Below, in pieces: positions 9,763 to 18,946 of a DNA stretch of 64,000 nucleotides. Origin of the DNA: Halopseudomonas nanhaiensis (GTDB lineage: Bacteria; Pseudomonadota; Gammaproteobacteria; Pseudomonadales; Pseudomonadaceae); the NCBI RefSeq assembly GCF_020025155.1, contig NZ_CP073751.1:558001-622000 (forward strand), given 5' to 3'. The notes under the pieces were generated by a model that was given only the letters and a program-made list of their open reading frames with translations, did no database searches and was not told where the DNA came from. A program made the translations under genes and the position numbers. Every line of letters starts with the position of its first letter. Position 1 is the stretch's first letter.

Positions 9763-10934
9763 TGGGTGGGGGCGGGGTCAGCATCAGCTGAGAGGCAGAA
9801 TCGTTCGATCAGCTGCTTGAGCAGATCCACCGTTGGCTGAATGCGGTCCATCGCCAGATACTCGTCCGGCTGGTGGGCCTGGTCGATATCGCCCGGTCCG
9901 AGAATCAGGGTCTGCATGCCCGCCTGATTGAAATACGGGCCTTCGGTGGCGAAGGCAACGCTGCCTGCGCTGTGGCCGGTCAGCTGCTCGCAAGCCAGTA
10001 CCAGCGGAGCATTGGCAGGCGTATTCAGCGGAGGAACGCCGGGGAACAGCGGTTTGTAGTCGATCCTGACCTGTCGCTCGGCAGCCACCCTGTGCAGTCT
10101 GCTCTGGATATCGGCGCGCAGCGCGTCCGGGTCCATGCCCGGCAGCGGGCGGATGTCGAATTCCAGCGCGCACTTGGCGCAGATGCGATTGGGATTGTCC
10201 CCGCCGTGTATGCAGCCAAGATTGAGCGTCGGGGTGGGCACGCTGAATAGCGGGTCATTCCAGCGCTTCTGCCATTGGCCGCGCAGGTCGATCAGACCGG
10301 CGATGACCAGATGCATGGCCTCCAGCGCGCTGCGGCCCAGCGACGGGTCGGATGAATGGCCGGCCTGGCCAATGATATCGATCCGCTCCATCAGGATACC
10401 CTTGTGCACCCGCACAGGTCGCAGCCCGGTAGGTTCGCCGATTACCGCGTGGCGCGCCTTGGGCTGACCACTGGCCGCCAGTGCGCGGGCGCCGCTCATC
10501 GAGCTTTCCTCGTCCGCGGTGGCAAGCACGATCAACGGCTGATGGAAGGGTCGATCCGCATAGGCCCGCGCGGCTTCGATGATCAGCGGAAAAAAACCTT
10601 TCATGTCGCAGCTGCCCAGGCCGTACCAGCGGCCGTTCGCCTCGGTCAGTGCAAAGGGATCGAAATTCCACTTCTCCGGATTGCACGGCACCGTGTCGGT
10701 ATGCCCGGCCAGGACCAGACCGCCTGGACCGCTGCCCAGGGTGGCGATGAGATTGGCCTTGCCTGGCTCGCCGGCTATCGGCTGAATGTCGCAGGCAAAA
10801 CCCAGCTCGCCCAGCCAGTCAGCCAGCAGATTGATGACCTGCATGTTGGACTGGTCGAACTCGGGCTGGGTGCAACTGATGGAAGGGGCTTTGAGCAGCG
10901 CGTCGAACTGCGCCTTGAGCGAGGGTACGGCCAT
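9759..10934 (-). CDS. argE: Acetylornithine deacetylase
   Basis: Zinc peptidase-family (M20) enzyme that releases ornithine from N-acetylornithine in arginine synthesis. It has 391 residues with the M20 metal and catalytic motifs: AGHTDTVP (His and Asp ligands), GSCDMKGF, ATADEESSMSGA (catalytic and metal Glu), and IGEPTGLRPV. The C-terminal TEGPYFNQAG and GPGDIDQAHQPDEY complete the fold. An AGGAG ribosome site precedes the ATG. Related M20 enzymes such as DapE are less likely given the length and motif wording. Confidence 0.93.
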   Translation of the reverse strand: MAVPSLKAQFDALLKAPSISCTQPEFDQSNMQVINLLADWLGELGFACDIQPIAGEPGKANLIATLGSGPGGLVLAGHTDTVPCNPEKWNFDPFALTEANGRWYGLGSCDMKGFFPLIIEAARAYADRPFHQPLIVLATADEESSMSGARALAASGQPKARHAVIGEPTGLRPVRVHKGILMERIDIIGQAGHSSDPSLGRSALEAMHLVIAGLIDLRGQWQKRWNDPLFSVPTPTLNLGCIHGGDNPNRICAKCALEFDIRPLPGMDPDALRADIQSRLHRVAAERQVRIDYKPLFPGVPPLNTPANAPLVLACEQLTGHSAGSVAFATEGPYFNQAGMQTLILGPGDIDQAHQPDEYLAMDRIQPTVDLLKQLIERFCLSADADPAPTH

Positions 10935-11001
10935 AACGGGCTCCTGGCGGCGAAAGCGGTCTGAATCGTTCAGACCAGCTTACGCGCCGAGAATGTTCCC
11001 G

Positions 11002-12261
11002 TCAGCCGAAAATGCCCTGGAAGATGAAGAAGTAGATGATCGAGAGCGCTGCGCCAGCGGGCAGCGTGATCAGCCAGGAGCTGAAGATCGTACCGATCAC
11101 GCGCAGATTCAGCGCGCCGATACCCCGCGCGATACCTACCCCAAGCACGGCGCCGACCAGCGTATGGGTGGTCGATACCGGCAGGCCGATACCGGATGCA
11201 CCGACTACGGTTGCCGCGGTTGCCAGCTCTGCGGCGAAGCCACGGCTGGGCGTCAGTTCGGTGATGTGTTTGCCGATCGTCGCGATGACCCGGTAACCGT
11301 AAGTCGCCAGGCCGATCACGATACCTACCGCGCCCAGCAGCAGAACCCAGCCGGGGACCATCGCTGTCTCGGAAACGATGCCGCCTGACTGAAGGGTGCT
11401 GACGATGGCAGCGAGCGGACCTACCGCGTTGGCGACGTCATTCGAGCCGTGGGCAAAGGCCATTGCACAGGCGGTGAAGATCATCAGCACGGCGAAGACC
11501 TTTTCCACGCTGGCGAAGTGGAAACTCTTGTCTGCTTCCGGGTCGGCCTTGACCCGGGTCAGTAGCGCGACACCCAAGGCCGTAACCAGGAAACCGACCA
11601 GTGCTGCGAGTAGGAAGCTTTGCGCGATCGAAAGATCCAGTCCGACGTGCTTGAGCCCCTTGGTCACCGTCATCAGCGTGACGAAAAACCCCACGGCGAA
11701 CATGTAGAAGGGCACATAGCGCTTGGCATTGGCGAAAGGGTCTTCGGTATCCAGAATCAGCTTGTGCACGCTCATGAAGATCATGAAGGCCACGGTGCCC
11801 GAGAGCAGCGGCGAAATGACCCAGCTGCTGACGATCGGGACCACGCCGCCCCAGTCCACCGCTTCCATGGACACGCCAACCGCGCCGAAGCCGATGACGG
11901 CGCCGATGATCGAGTGGGTGGTCGATACAGGCCAGCCCTTGATCGACGCGATGAGCAGCCAGGACCCGGCAGCGAGCAGGGACGCCAGCATGCCGAAGAT
12001 CATCTGTTCCGGGGAGATGAGATCGGAGTCGAGAATGCCGCTTCGAATGGTTTCGGTGACTTCGCCCCCGGCCAGGTACGCACCAAGGAACTCGAACACC
12101 ATGGCGATCAGAATGGCCTGCTTGATGGTCAGCGCCTTGGAGCCGACCGAGGTGCCCATGGCGTTCGCCACGTCGTTCGCACCGACGCCCCAGGCCATGA
12201 AAAACCCGAACAAACAGGCCATAACAAGCAGGATGGTGCCGTATTCCGCAATCAGGGTCAT
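11002..12261 (-). CDS. Pit-family inorganic phosphate transporter
   Basis: Inner-membrane phosphate permease of the PiT family, probably proton-coupled. The 419-residue protein is mostly hydrophobic helices and carries the duplicated PiT signature: GANDVANAMGTSVGSKAL near the N-terminus and HGSNDVANAVGPLAAIV in the second half, plus the two PVSTTHS/T repeats. It lies 42 bp downstream of the DUF47 gene on the same strand, the usual pairing of this family with its regulator. The ribosome site is weak, so translation may depend on the upstream gene. Confidence 0.94.
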   Translation of the reverse strand: MTLIAEYGTILLVMACLFGFFMAWGVGANDVANAMGTSVGSKALTIKQAILIAMVFEFLGAYLAGGEVTETIRSGILDSDLISPEQMIFGMLASLLAAGSWLLIASIKGWPVSTTHSIIGAVIGFGAVGVSMEAVDWGGVVPIVSSWVISPLLSGTVAFMIFMSVHKLILDTEDPFANAKRYVPFYMFAVGFFVTLMTVTKGLKHVGLDLSIAQSFLLAALVGFLVTALGVALLTRVKADPEADKSFHFASVEKVFAVLMIFTACAMAFAHGSNDVANAVGPLAAIVSTLQSGGIVSETAMVPGWVLLLGAVGIVIGLATYGYRVIATIGKHITELTPSRGFAAELATAATVVGASGIGLPVSTTHTLVGAVLGVGIARGIGALNLRVIGTIFSSWLITLPAGAALSIIYFFIFQGIFG

Positions 12262-12303
12262 AGCTGAAAAACTCTATTGTGAAGTGAGTGCAAAAAGGCC
12301 CGT

Positions 12304-12981
12304 TCAACGGGCCATGAGCAGTTCCAGACGATTGCCGACGCGTTGCGCCCGGTCGGCCACATCCCCGATCCATTCGATGATCTGATAGAGGAACATCACA
12401 TCGACCGGAGGCCAGTCCTTTTCGAGTTTGAACAGATCGGCACGGAGCTTGATCTGCAGGTTGTCGGTGTCGTGTTCGATGGCGTCCAGCTCGTCGATCA
12501 TCCGTTCGACAAGGGTCACTTCACGCCCGGAGAAGCCCGTTTCCAGCAGCTCGTCCAACTCGTTCATCGCGCGCAGTGCCTGGGCTGCGGCGTCGACCGA
12601 ACGCTCGACGAACTTGCGGAATGCAGGCTGCAGCGGAGTAGGGATCTGCATCTGCCGACCAAGCATCAGCCCGGCTATATCCTTGGCGCGGTTGGCTACT
12701 TTGTCCTGTACACTCAGCAGCTCCAGCAGGTCGGTGCGCGGCACCGGCAGGAACAGGCTCTTGGGTAGGTGGATGCGGACATCCTTCTTGAGTTTGTCGG
12801 CCTCGCGCTCCAGTACACAGATGTGTTGCTGGACCTTCTCGGCTTCGACCCAGTCGCCGGCGATTACGGCATCGATGAACGGAGTCAGCTGAGCAGCACA
12901 TTCGTGCGCCTTGGCGATATGCTGTTGCATAGGGCCGATCGGCGAACGACCGAACAGGGTAAGAAACGGATTGCTGGGCAT
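12304..12981 (-). CDS. DUF47/PhoU-like phosphate transport regulator
   Basis: 225-residue all-helical protein of the DUF47 (TIGR00153) family, related to PhoU, that accompanies Pit transporters and is thought to control them. Starts at MPSNPFLTLFGRSPIGPMQQHI; the open frame continues 20 codons upstream, but those codons do not resemble the family. Acidic helices (LEREADKLKKDVRIHLP and DELDAIEHDTDN) are typical PhoU-type metal-binding segments. First gene of a two-gene operon with the transporter, divergent from the CYTH/CHAD gene. Confidence 0.9.
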   Translation of the reverse strand: MPSNPFLTLFGRSPIGPMQQHIAKAHECAAQLTPFIDAVIAGDWVEAEKVQQHICVLEREADKLKKDVRIHLPKSLFLPVPRTDLLELLSVQDKVANRAKDIAGLMLGRQMQIPTPLQPAFRKFVERSVDAAAQALRAMNELDELLETGFSGREVTLVERMIDELDAIEHDTDNLQIKLRADLFKLEKDWPPVDVMFLYQIIEWIGDVADRAQRVGNRLELLMAR

Positions 12982-13097
12982 GGCGGCTCCAAGGGCTTGA
13001 TCAACGCGGCAAATTATAGAGGTTGAACCCGGTTGCGTCATTAAATCGACATCGGATGGTCATATGTCGTTCTCCGCAGCGTCGTTAAGGCATAGGC

Positions 13098-14501
13098 ATG
13101 GCTAAAGAAACCGAAATCAAACTGCGGGTGACGCCCGCGACACTCGACGCTCTGCGCGAGCACCCGCTGCTGAACGAGCGACGCACCGGCGACTGGCAAA
13201 GCGGCACGCTGTACAACCAGTATTTCGACACCGTAGACCGTGATCTGGCGCGCGCCAAGGTTGCACTGCGCATACGGCGAGACGGCGACACCTTCATCCA
13301 GACGCTGAAAAGCCGGGGCCAGAGCGTCGCCGGGTTGTCCGAGCGCAATGAATGGGACTGGTATCTGCAAGGCGATGCGCTGGACCTGTCCCTGCTCGAC
13401 GACAGCTGCTGGCCAGCGAGCCTGGGCGACCTCGATCGCACTTCCATCGTCCCTCTGTTCACCACGCATTTTCAGCGTACCAAGGCGCTGATCGGCTGGC
13501 AGCGCGGTGACGAGACCGTCGAAGTGGAGGTGGCGCTGGACGCCGGCACGGTGCAAGCCGGCGAGCAGCAGGAAACAATATGCGAGTTGGAGCTCGAAGT
13601 TCGCCAGGGACCTGCGGTGGCGGTGCTCGAACTCGCCGCCGCGCTGGCTGCCGATCTGCCGTTGATGCCCTGTGATATCAGCAAGGCCGAGCGCGGTTAT
13701 CGGCTCACCGATCCGGCCAGTTTCGCCCTGCGTCCCGCCGTGCCCGACTGGCAGGCCGAGACACCGGTCGACGAAGTCATTGCAGGCTCCGGCTGGCAGT
13801 TGCTCGGCCAGATTCAGCGGCTTGCCGAGCAGTACCGGCACACCGGCCAGTTCAAGCTGTTTCGTGACATGACGGCAGGTATCGCCGAGCTGCGGGCACT
13901 GTTCGGCGTGTTCGACATGGGGCTGCCGCGCTCGGCGGCGCAACCCTTCCTTGCGCCGCTCGATCAGCTACTCGATGCGTTTCGTCCGCAGGTCCTCGCC
14001 GGCTGGGCCGACGACGAAGCAGGGCAGGCCGCTCGCGATCAGGCGCCCATATCCTTCGATGCCGCTGTCACTGATCCGGCCTGGGGCCAGCTCTTCATTC
14101 AACTGGCTCTTTGGTTGCACGTTCGGGGCTGGCAACAGGATCGACCACCGCGTGGCGACCGCATCGGTGCACTGGCTTTGCCGCGCTGGCTGCTCGGCGC
14201 GGTAGCGCGGGAAATCCAGGAGCTGCAGGTGCCGCATCACAACGAGCCCGACAGCGCTGTCAGCGAGTGGCTGGATCAGCTGCCCCGCCTGGGACGGCTG
14301 CACTATCTGCTGGCGCATTTCCGTACCCATCTCGACGTTCCCGCCGCGGACCGTCTGTTTGGAGAGCTGAACAAGCTGCAGGCGTTGCTTGAACAGTACC
14401 CGCTGGTGGACGTCGAGCAGCAGCCGGCTCTCCTCGCAGCCCTGCGCAAGCAGGGGCAACGCCTGCGCAAGCTGGATGCCTGGCGCGAGCTGAACAGCTG
14501 A
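13098..14501 (+). CDS. CYTH-CHAD domain protein, probable inorganic triphosphatase
   Basis: 467 residues: an N-terminal CYTH tunnel-fold domain (1 to about 205) with the signature ExExK as ETEIK at residues 4-8, and a C-terminal CHAD helical domain (about 220-460) rich in His, Arg and acids. E. coli YgiF, with the same architecture, hydrolyses inorganic tripolyphosphate; CHAD domains bind polyphosphate. Its position beside the Pit/DUF47 pair fits a phosphate or polyphosphate role, though that is context only. CHAD is divergent here, with RHTGQFKLFRDMTAGIAEL as its best-conserved part. Confidence 0.88.
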   Translation: MAKETEIKLRVTPATLDALREHPLLNERRTGDWQSGTLYNQYFDTVDRDLARAKVALRIRRDGDTFIQTLKSRGQSVAGLSERNEWDWYLQGDALDLSLLDDSCWPASLGDLDRTSIVPLFTTHFQRTKALIGWQRGDETVEVEVALDAGTVQAGEQQETICELELEVRQGPAVAVLELAAALAADLPLMPCDISKAERGYRLTDPASFALRPAVPDWQAETPVDEVIAGSGWQLLGQIQRLAEQYRHTGQFKLFRDMTAGIAELRALFGVFDMGLPRSAAQPFLAPLDQLLDAFRPQVLAGWADDEAGQAARDQAPISFDAAVTDPAWGQLFIQLALWLHVRGWQQDRPPRGDRIGALALPRWLLGAVAREIQELQVPHHNEPDSAVSEWLDQLPRLGRLHYLLAHFRTHLDVPAADRLFGELNKLQALLEQYPLVDVEQQPALLAALRKQGQRLRKLDAWRELNS

Positions 14502-14526
14502 AAGTGGTCACGAAAGGAGAACAGGG

Positions 14527-16323
14527 ATGAATCACTTGCGCGACCTGGCCGTGCCTGGAAGCGACCGGCCTCTGGATCTGGCCGATATCCTCAACGCCCT
14601 GGTTGCTCAGGGCCGACTGGAGCTGGAAGCGGCCGAGCAGCTGAGCGTGCTGCGCCGCGCTGCCACCGGCGACAACGCGCGGCTGCACCCACTGGAATTC
14701 ATTGCCGCTCAGGCGCCAGCCGACAAGGCGCGCCCGGGCAAGACGCTGGATATCGATAGCCTCAGCCGCTGGCTGGCCACCGAAGCCGACCAGCCGTTCT
14801 ACCGGATCGACCCGCTGAAGATCAACGTCGCAGCAGTCACGCCGCTGATGTCCTTTGCCTTCGCCCAGCGTCACAAGATACTGGCCGTCGAGGTCAACGA
14901 TCGTGAAGTGACCATCGCCAGCGCTCAGCCCTTTGTCTCCAGCTGGGAAAGCAATCTTACCCATGTGCTCAAGCGCGAAATTCGCCGTGTGGTGGCCAAC
15001 CCTGCCGATCTGCAGCGCTATTCGGTGGAGTTCTATCGGTTGGCTCGCTCGGTAAGCGGTGCCAATGCCAGTGACCAGAAGAACAGCGTCATCGGCAACT
15101 TCGAGCAGCTGCTCAACCTGGGCAGCATGGGTCAGGAGCCGGACGCAAACGATGCGCACGTGGTGAACATCGTTGACTGGCTGTTCCAGTATGCCTTCGA
15201 GCAACGCGCCAGTGATATTCACATCGAGCCGCGTCGCGAGACCGGCAGCGTGCGTTTGCGCATCGATGGCGTGCTGCACACGGTGTACACCTTTCCGCTG
15301 CAGGTTACGGTGGCAGTGGTGGCGCGCCTGAAGACGCTCGGACGGATGAACGTCGCCGAAAAGCGCAAGCCGCAGGATGGCCGCGTAAAGACCAAGTCGC
15401 CCCAGGGCAACGAGGTCGAGCTGCGTCTGTCGACATTGCCGACAGCGTTCGGCGAGAAGATGGTCATGCGGATCTTCGATCCGGATGTGCTGCTGCGAAG
15501 CTTCGACAAACTCGGTTTTTCCGGGGAAGACCAGCGCCGCTGGCAGACCATGGTCCAGCAGCCCAACGGCATAATCCTGGTGACCGGTCCCACCGGTTCG
15601 GGGAAGACAACCACGCTCTACACCACGCTCAAGCAGCTGGCGACGCCCGAGGTGAATGTCTGCACCATCGAAGATCCGATCGAGATGGTCGAGGACAGCT
15701 TCAATCAGATGCAGGTGCAGCACAACATCGATCTGACCTTCGCCAGCGGTGTACGCGCACTGATGCGACAGGATCCGGACATCATCATGATCGGCGAGAT
15801 ACGCGATCTTGAGACCGCCGAAATGGCCATTCAGGCGGCATTGACCGGTCACCTGGTGTTGTCCACGCTGCACACCAATGATGCGCCCAGCGCCGTCAGC
15901 CGATTGATCGAGCTGGGCGTGCCGGCGTACCTGATCAAGGCCACCGTGCTGGGCGTCATGGCCCAGCGGCTGGTGCGTACACTGTGCCCGCATTGCAAGG
16001 CTCCGACAGACGTCGATGCCGAGGCCTGGCGTGAGCTGACCAGGCCCTGGAATGCCTCCCTGCCGAGCAACGCCCACCGTCCCGTCGGTTGTCCCGAATG
16101 CCGGGAAACGGGCTACCGAGGACGTGCGGGCGTGTACGAGCTGATGCCGCTGACCGACACGCTGCGCAGCCACGTCCATACCGACACCGATCTGGATATC
16201 CTGCGTCGCCAGGCCTACAAGGAGGGCATGCATAGCCTCCGCCTGTCCGGGGCACAGAAGGTCGGAGCGGGGCTGACGACCATCGAGGAAGTATTGCGCG
16301 TCACGCCGACCAGCCAGCACTGA
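14527..16323 (+). CDS. GspE/PilB-family type II secretion/type IV pilus ATPase
   Basis: 598-residue hexameric secretion ATPase. An N-terminal MshEN-like region (about 1-170) is followed by the catalytic core: HIEPRRE, Walker A GPTGSGKTTTLY, the Asp box (TIEDPIE), Walker B IMIGEIRDLETAEMAI, the His box HLVLSTLHTND, and a C-terminal zinc motif with two CxxC pairs (CPHC and CPEC). All catalytic motifs look intact. No secretin, pseudopilin or inner-membrane platform gene is nearby, so its machine must be encoded elsewhere or it acts alone. A strong AAGGAGA ribosome site precedes the ATG, 25 bp after the CYTH/CHAD gene. Confidence 0.92.
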   Translation: MNHLRDLAVPGSDRPLDLADILNALVAQGRLELEAAEQLSVLRRAATGDNARLHPLEFIAAQAPADKARPGKTLDIDSLSRWLATEADQPFYRIDPLKINVAAVTPLMSFAFAQRHKILAVEVNDREVTIASAQPFVSSWESNLTHVLKREIRRVVANPADLQRYSVEFYRLARSVSGANASDQKNSVIGNFEQLLNLGSMGQEPDANDAHVVNIVDWLFQYAFEQRASDIHIEPRRETGSVRLRIDGVLHTVYTFPLQVTVAVVARLKTLGRMNVAEKRKPQDGRVKTKSPQGNEVELRLSTLPTAFGEKMVMRIFDPDVLLRSFDKLGFSGEDQRRWQTMVQQPNGIILVTGPTGSGKTTTLYTTLKQLATPEVNVCTIEDPIEMVEDSFNQMQVQHNIDLTFASGVRALMRQDPDIIMIGEIRDLETAEMAIQAALTGHLVLSTLHTNDAPSAVSRLIELGVPAYLIKATVLGVMAQRLVRTLCPHCKAPTDVDAEAWRELTRPWNASLPSNAHRPVGCPECRETGYRGRAGVYELMPLTDTLRSHVHTDTDLDILRRQAYKEGMHSLRLSGAQKVGAGLTTIEEVLRVTPTSQH

Positions 16324-16399
16324 GCTGTCCCGTCGGGTGGTTGATCGGGCCTCTCGCGGCTAGAATGCCGCCCTTACCCGCACACACGCCGGACTGACC

Positions 16400-17242
16400 A
16401 TGAATTACCGTCACAGCTATCACGCCGGCAATCACCCCGATGTCTTCAAGCATTCCGTGCTGCAGCGGATGATCCAGTTGCTGCAGCGCAAGGAAGCGCC
16501 GTTCTGCTATCTCGACAGCCACGCCGGAACGGCCCTTTATGATCTGCAGGGCGAAGCAGCCAGCAAGACCGGCGAATATGTGGACGGCATCGGCCGCCTG
16601 TTCGATCGCACCGACCTGCCTGAGCTGATCGGCGACTACCGTGATGCGGTGGCCCGGCACAATCCGGATGGCGTCCTGCGCCTGTACCCCGGCTCGCCTC
16701 AGCTCGTTGCCGACCTGCTCCGCGAGCAGGATAGGATGATCGTCAGCGAGCTGCATCCCGACGACGCCGCAACGCTCAAGGCGCATTTCGCTGACAACGA
16801 TTCGATAGCCGTGCATCAGCGCGACGGGTACGAACTGCCCAAGGCGTTTCTGCCGGTAGCTGAAAAACGCGCGCTTTGGCTGCTGGACCCGCCGTTCGAA
16901 CAGATTGACGAGCTCGACTACTGTGTCGAGGCGGTGCAGCTGGCCGTGCAGCGCATGCGGCAGACCATCGTAGCGCTGTGGTATCCGATCAAGGACGAGC
17001 GGCTGTTGAGGGGCTTCTATCGCAGCATGGCCGAAGCAGGCCTGCCGAAGGTGCTGCGCGTCGAGCTGGGTGTTCGGCCCACCGACACGCGCATGGGATT
17101 GAACGGCTCGGGGTTGATGTTGGTGAACCCGCCCTGGCCGCTCTGGGAAGAGCTCGAAGAGACCCTTCCCTGGCTTGCCAGCACCCTCGCCCAGTCAGGC
17201 GAGGGCAGTTGGCGTATGGACTGGCTCGCCGGGCAGCCCTGA
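16400..17242 (+). CDS. rlmJ: 23S rRNA (adenine2030-N6)-methyltransferase
   Basis: SAM-dependent enzyme methylating A2030 of 23S rRNA. The 280-residue protein begins with the family-specific MNYRHSYHAGNHPDVFKH and has the SAM-binding stretch YLDSHAGTALYDL and the N6-adenine catalytic motif DPPF (LLDPPFEQIDEL). The C-terminus has GLNGSGLMLVNPPWPL, also typical. Full length. The gene is convergent with the saccharopine-dehydrogenase-like gene. Confidence 0.94.
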   Translation: MNYRHSYHAGNHPDVFKHSVLQRMIQLLQRKEAPFCYLDSHAGTALYDLQGEAASKTGEYVDGIGRLFDRTDLPELIGDYRDAVARHNPDGVLRLYPGSPQLVADLLREQDRMIVSELHPDDAATLKAHFADNDSIAVHQRDGYELPKAFLPVAEKRALWLLDPPFEQIDELDYCVEAVQLAVQRMRQTIVALWYPIKDERLLRGFYRSMAEAGLPKVLRVELGVRPTDTRMGLNGSGLMLVNPPWPLWEELEETLPWLASTLAQSGEGSWRMDWLAGQP

Positions 17243-17261
17243 CCCGGCGTCCGGCGTGGGT

Positions 17262-18443
17262 TCAGGCGTCTTCCAGCTTGAATGTCAGACCGGCATGCTC
17301 GGTGAGACGCTTGATCAGCCTGTGACCCATCGCCGGAGCCGTGGTCCAGATGCCGCCGCCAGTATCGGTAGCGTCGCGCAGCAGACACATGGCGCTTTCT
17401 GCAATCATCCGTGACGTCGACCCGTAGCCCGGGTCGCGCTTGCCGGCCACACTGGCGCGCAGGGTACGGCCGTCATCGGCTTCGCCGATGAACAGCACAT
17501 CGTAGAAGCCGTTTTCCCGCTCCTCGGCGGTGGGTCCCTCGCCGGGCTTGGGCGCCTTGTCGCTTGATAGTGACCGGTCGCCCGCCACCGCATCGGCGGT
17601 CGCCTTGCCCTGGTCGCCGGGCCCCGTGAGCAGCATCTCGTCGTACACGAAGTCGGTGCCGTAGGCATGGTTCATCAGCGCGTTGGAGCGATGCACGTTG
17701 CGCGTGTTGATTGCAGCCATGATGAACGGTGCCGCCCAGCTGCCGAGTTGCTCGTCGTATTCGGGTTTACTGGCTGGCGGTTGCGCCGGTCCGTCGAAGC
17801 CTGGCGCGAGGGCGAACGGATTGCCCAGCAGCTTGAGAATCTCGGGATTCTCCTTCGCGGCCTGCATCGTCGCCTTCAGGCTGGCCGCCGTGCCGCCGGA
17901 GAAGGTTCCCTTCATCTTGCGAACACGTCCCTTGACGCGGGGGACCGTACTGCCGAAGCGCTCGCGAGCGGCCTCCTGCAGGAAGAACACGCCGAGGTCG
18001 AACGGAATCGAGTCGAAGCCGCAGGAAAAGACGATACGGGCACCGGATTGCTTTGCAGTCTGCTCGTGCGCATCGATCATCTGGCGCATCCATGCCGGCT
18101 CGCCGCACAGGTCGACGTAGTCGGTGCCAGCCTTGGCGCAGGCCGCCACCAACGGCGAGCCGTAAAGCTGATATGGGCCCACGGTGGTGATGATCACCCG
18201 CGTGCGCTTGACCAGCGCATCGAGGCTGGCCGGATCGTCGGTATCGGCCACCAGCAGGGGCGTGTCCGCTGGCGCGCCGATCTGGTCGCGTACCTCGGCA
18301 AGCTTTGCCTGGTTACGGCCAGCCATGGCCCAGCGTAGCCCTGCGTCGTCGGCATATTCCTGAGCCAGATACTCGGCAACCAGTCGGCCGGTGTAGCCCG
18401 ATGCGCCGTAGACGATGATGTCGAATTCCGCACTGTCGCTCAT
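17262..18443 (-). CDS. Saccharopine dehydrogenase-like/trans-acting enoyl reductase family protein
   Basis: 393-residue NAD(P)-binding protein. The N-terminal Rossmann motif is clear (DIIVYGASGYTGRLVAEYL), followed by VGPYQLYGSPLVAACAKAG and the family's DLCGEPAWMRQMIDAH. It is in the same family as the trans-acting enoyl reductase of mycobacterial lipid synthesis and eukaryotic SCCPDH; in Pseudomonas its substrate is unknown. A CAGGAGC ribosome site precedes the ATG. Monocistronic by spacing. The annotation should not be read as lysine metabolism. Confidence 0.85.
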   Translation of the reverse strand: MSDSAEFDIIVYGASGYTGRLVAEYLAQEYADDAGLRWAMAGRNQAKLAEVRDQIGAPADTPLLVADTDDPASLDALVKRTRVIITTVGPYQLYGSPLVAACAKAGTDYVDLCGEPAWMRQMIDAHEQTAKQSGARIVFSCGFDSIPFDLGVFFLQEAARERFGSTVPRVKGRVRKMKGTFSGGTAASLKATMQAAKENPEILKLLGNPFALAPGFDGPAQPPASKPEYDEQLGSWAAPFIMAAINTRNVHRSNALMNHAYGTDFVYDEMLLTGPGDQGKATADAVAGDRSLSSDKAPKPGEGPTAEERENGFYDVLFIGEADDGRTLRASVAGKRDPGYGSTSRMIAESAMCLLRDATDTGGGIWTTAPAMGHRLIKRLTEHAGLTFKLEDA

Positions 18444-18625
18444 GGGTAGATGCTCCTGTTCGTGTGGCCAAGCTTCGGCTGAATCATTGATAGCAAGGGC
18501 GTGCGTTTGTGCTCTGCCTGCCTACTATTGCCGAGCCAAGGGAACACAGCGGCGGCGAGGTGGTCAAGTTAAGGTGTGAGGCACCTAGTCTGACATTCAT
18601 TCAGAATCAAATCAGGAGCGAACCT

Positions 18626-18946
18626 ATGGCCGCTGCAAACAATGAAAGCCCCATGAGCAAAGTCAGCAAGGATACTGAGCAGGAAGCAAACACTGGACGT
18701 GACGCCGTGATGGCTGCCTACAACAACCTGCTGGAAGCCAAGGAGCATTTCAAGCGCGCCGCTGGCACCGCCGGTATCGATCTCAAGAACGAGGCCAATA
18801 GCCGCTACTCGCAGGGCAAGGTCAAGGCCGGCGAGTGGAACGAGCAAGCCAATTCCTTCATCCGTGAACGTCCCCTCGCTGCAGTGGGTATTGCCTTCGC
18901 GGCCGGCTTTGTAGTGTCCAAGCTCTGCACGTCCTCGAAGAAATGA
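18626..18946 (+). CDS. DUF883 (ElaB/YqjD-like) membrane-anchored protein
   Basis: 106 residues. A long charged helical N-terminal part (about 1-80) ends with the hallmark RERPLAAVGIAFAAGFVVSKL, a single C-terminal glycine-rich membrane anchor. E. coli relatives YqjD and ElaB bind ribosomes at the inner membrane in stationary phase. The start at 18626 follows a CAGGAGCG ribosome site. The stop overlaps the next gene as ATGA. The gene opens a four-gene run that parallels E. coli yqjD-yqjE-yqjK in type and order. Confidence 0.88.
   Translation: MAAANNESPMSKVSKDTEQEANTGRDAVMAAYNNLLEAKEHFKRAAGTAGIDLKNEANSRYSQGKVKAGEWNEQANSFIRERPLAAVGIAFAAGFVVSKLCTSSKK

Noticed and set aside
14260-16320. A 686-codon open frame on the minus strand
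   Set aside because: It is antisense to the intact GspE/PilB-type ATPase; composition mirrors the coding strand's codons, as is common at high GC.
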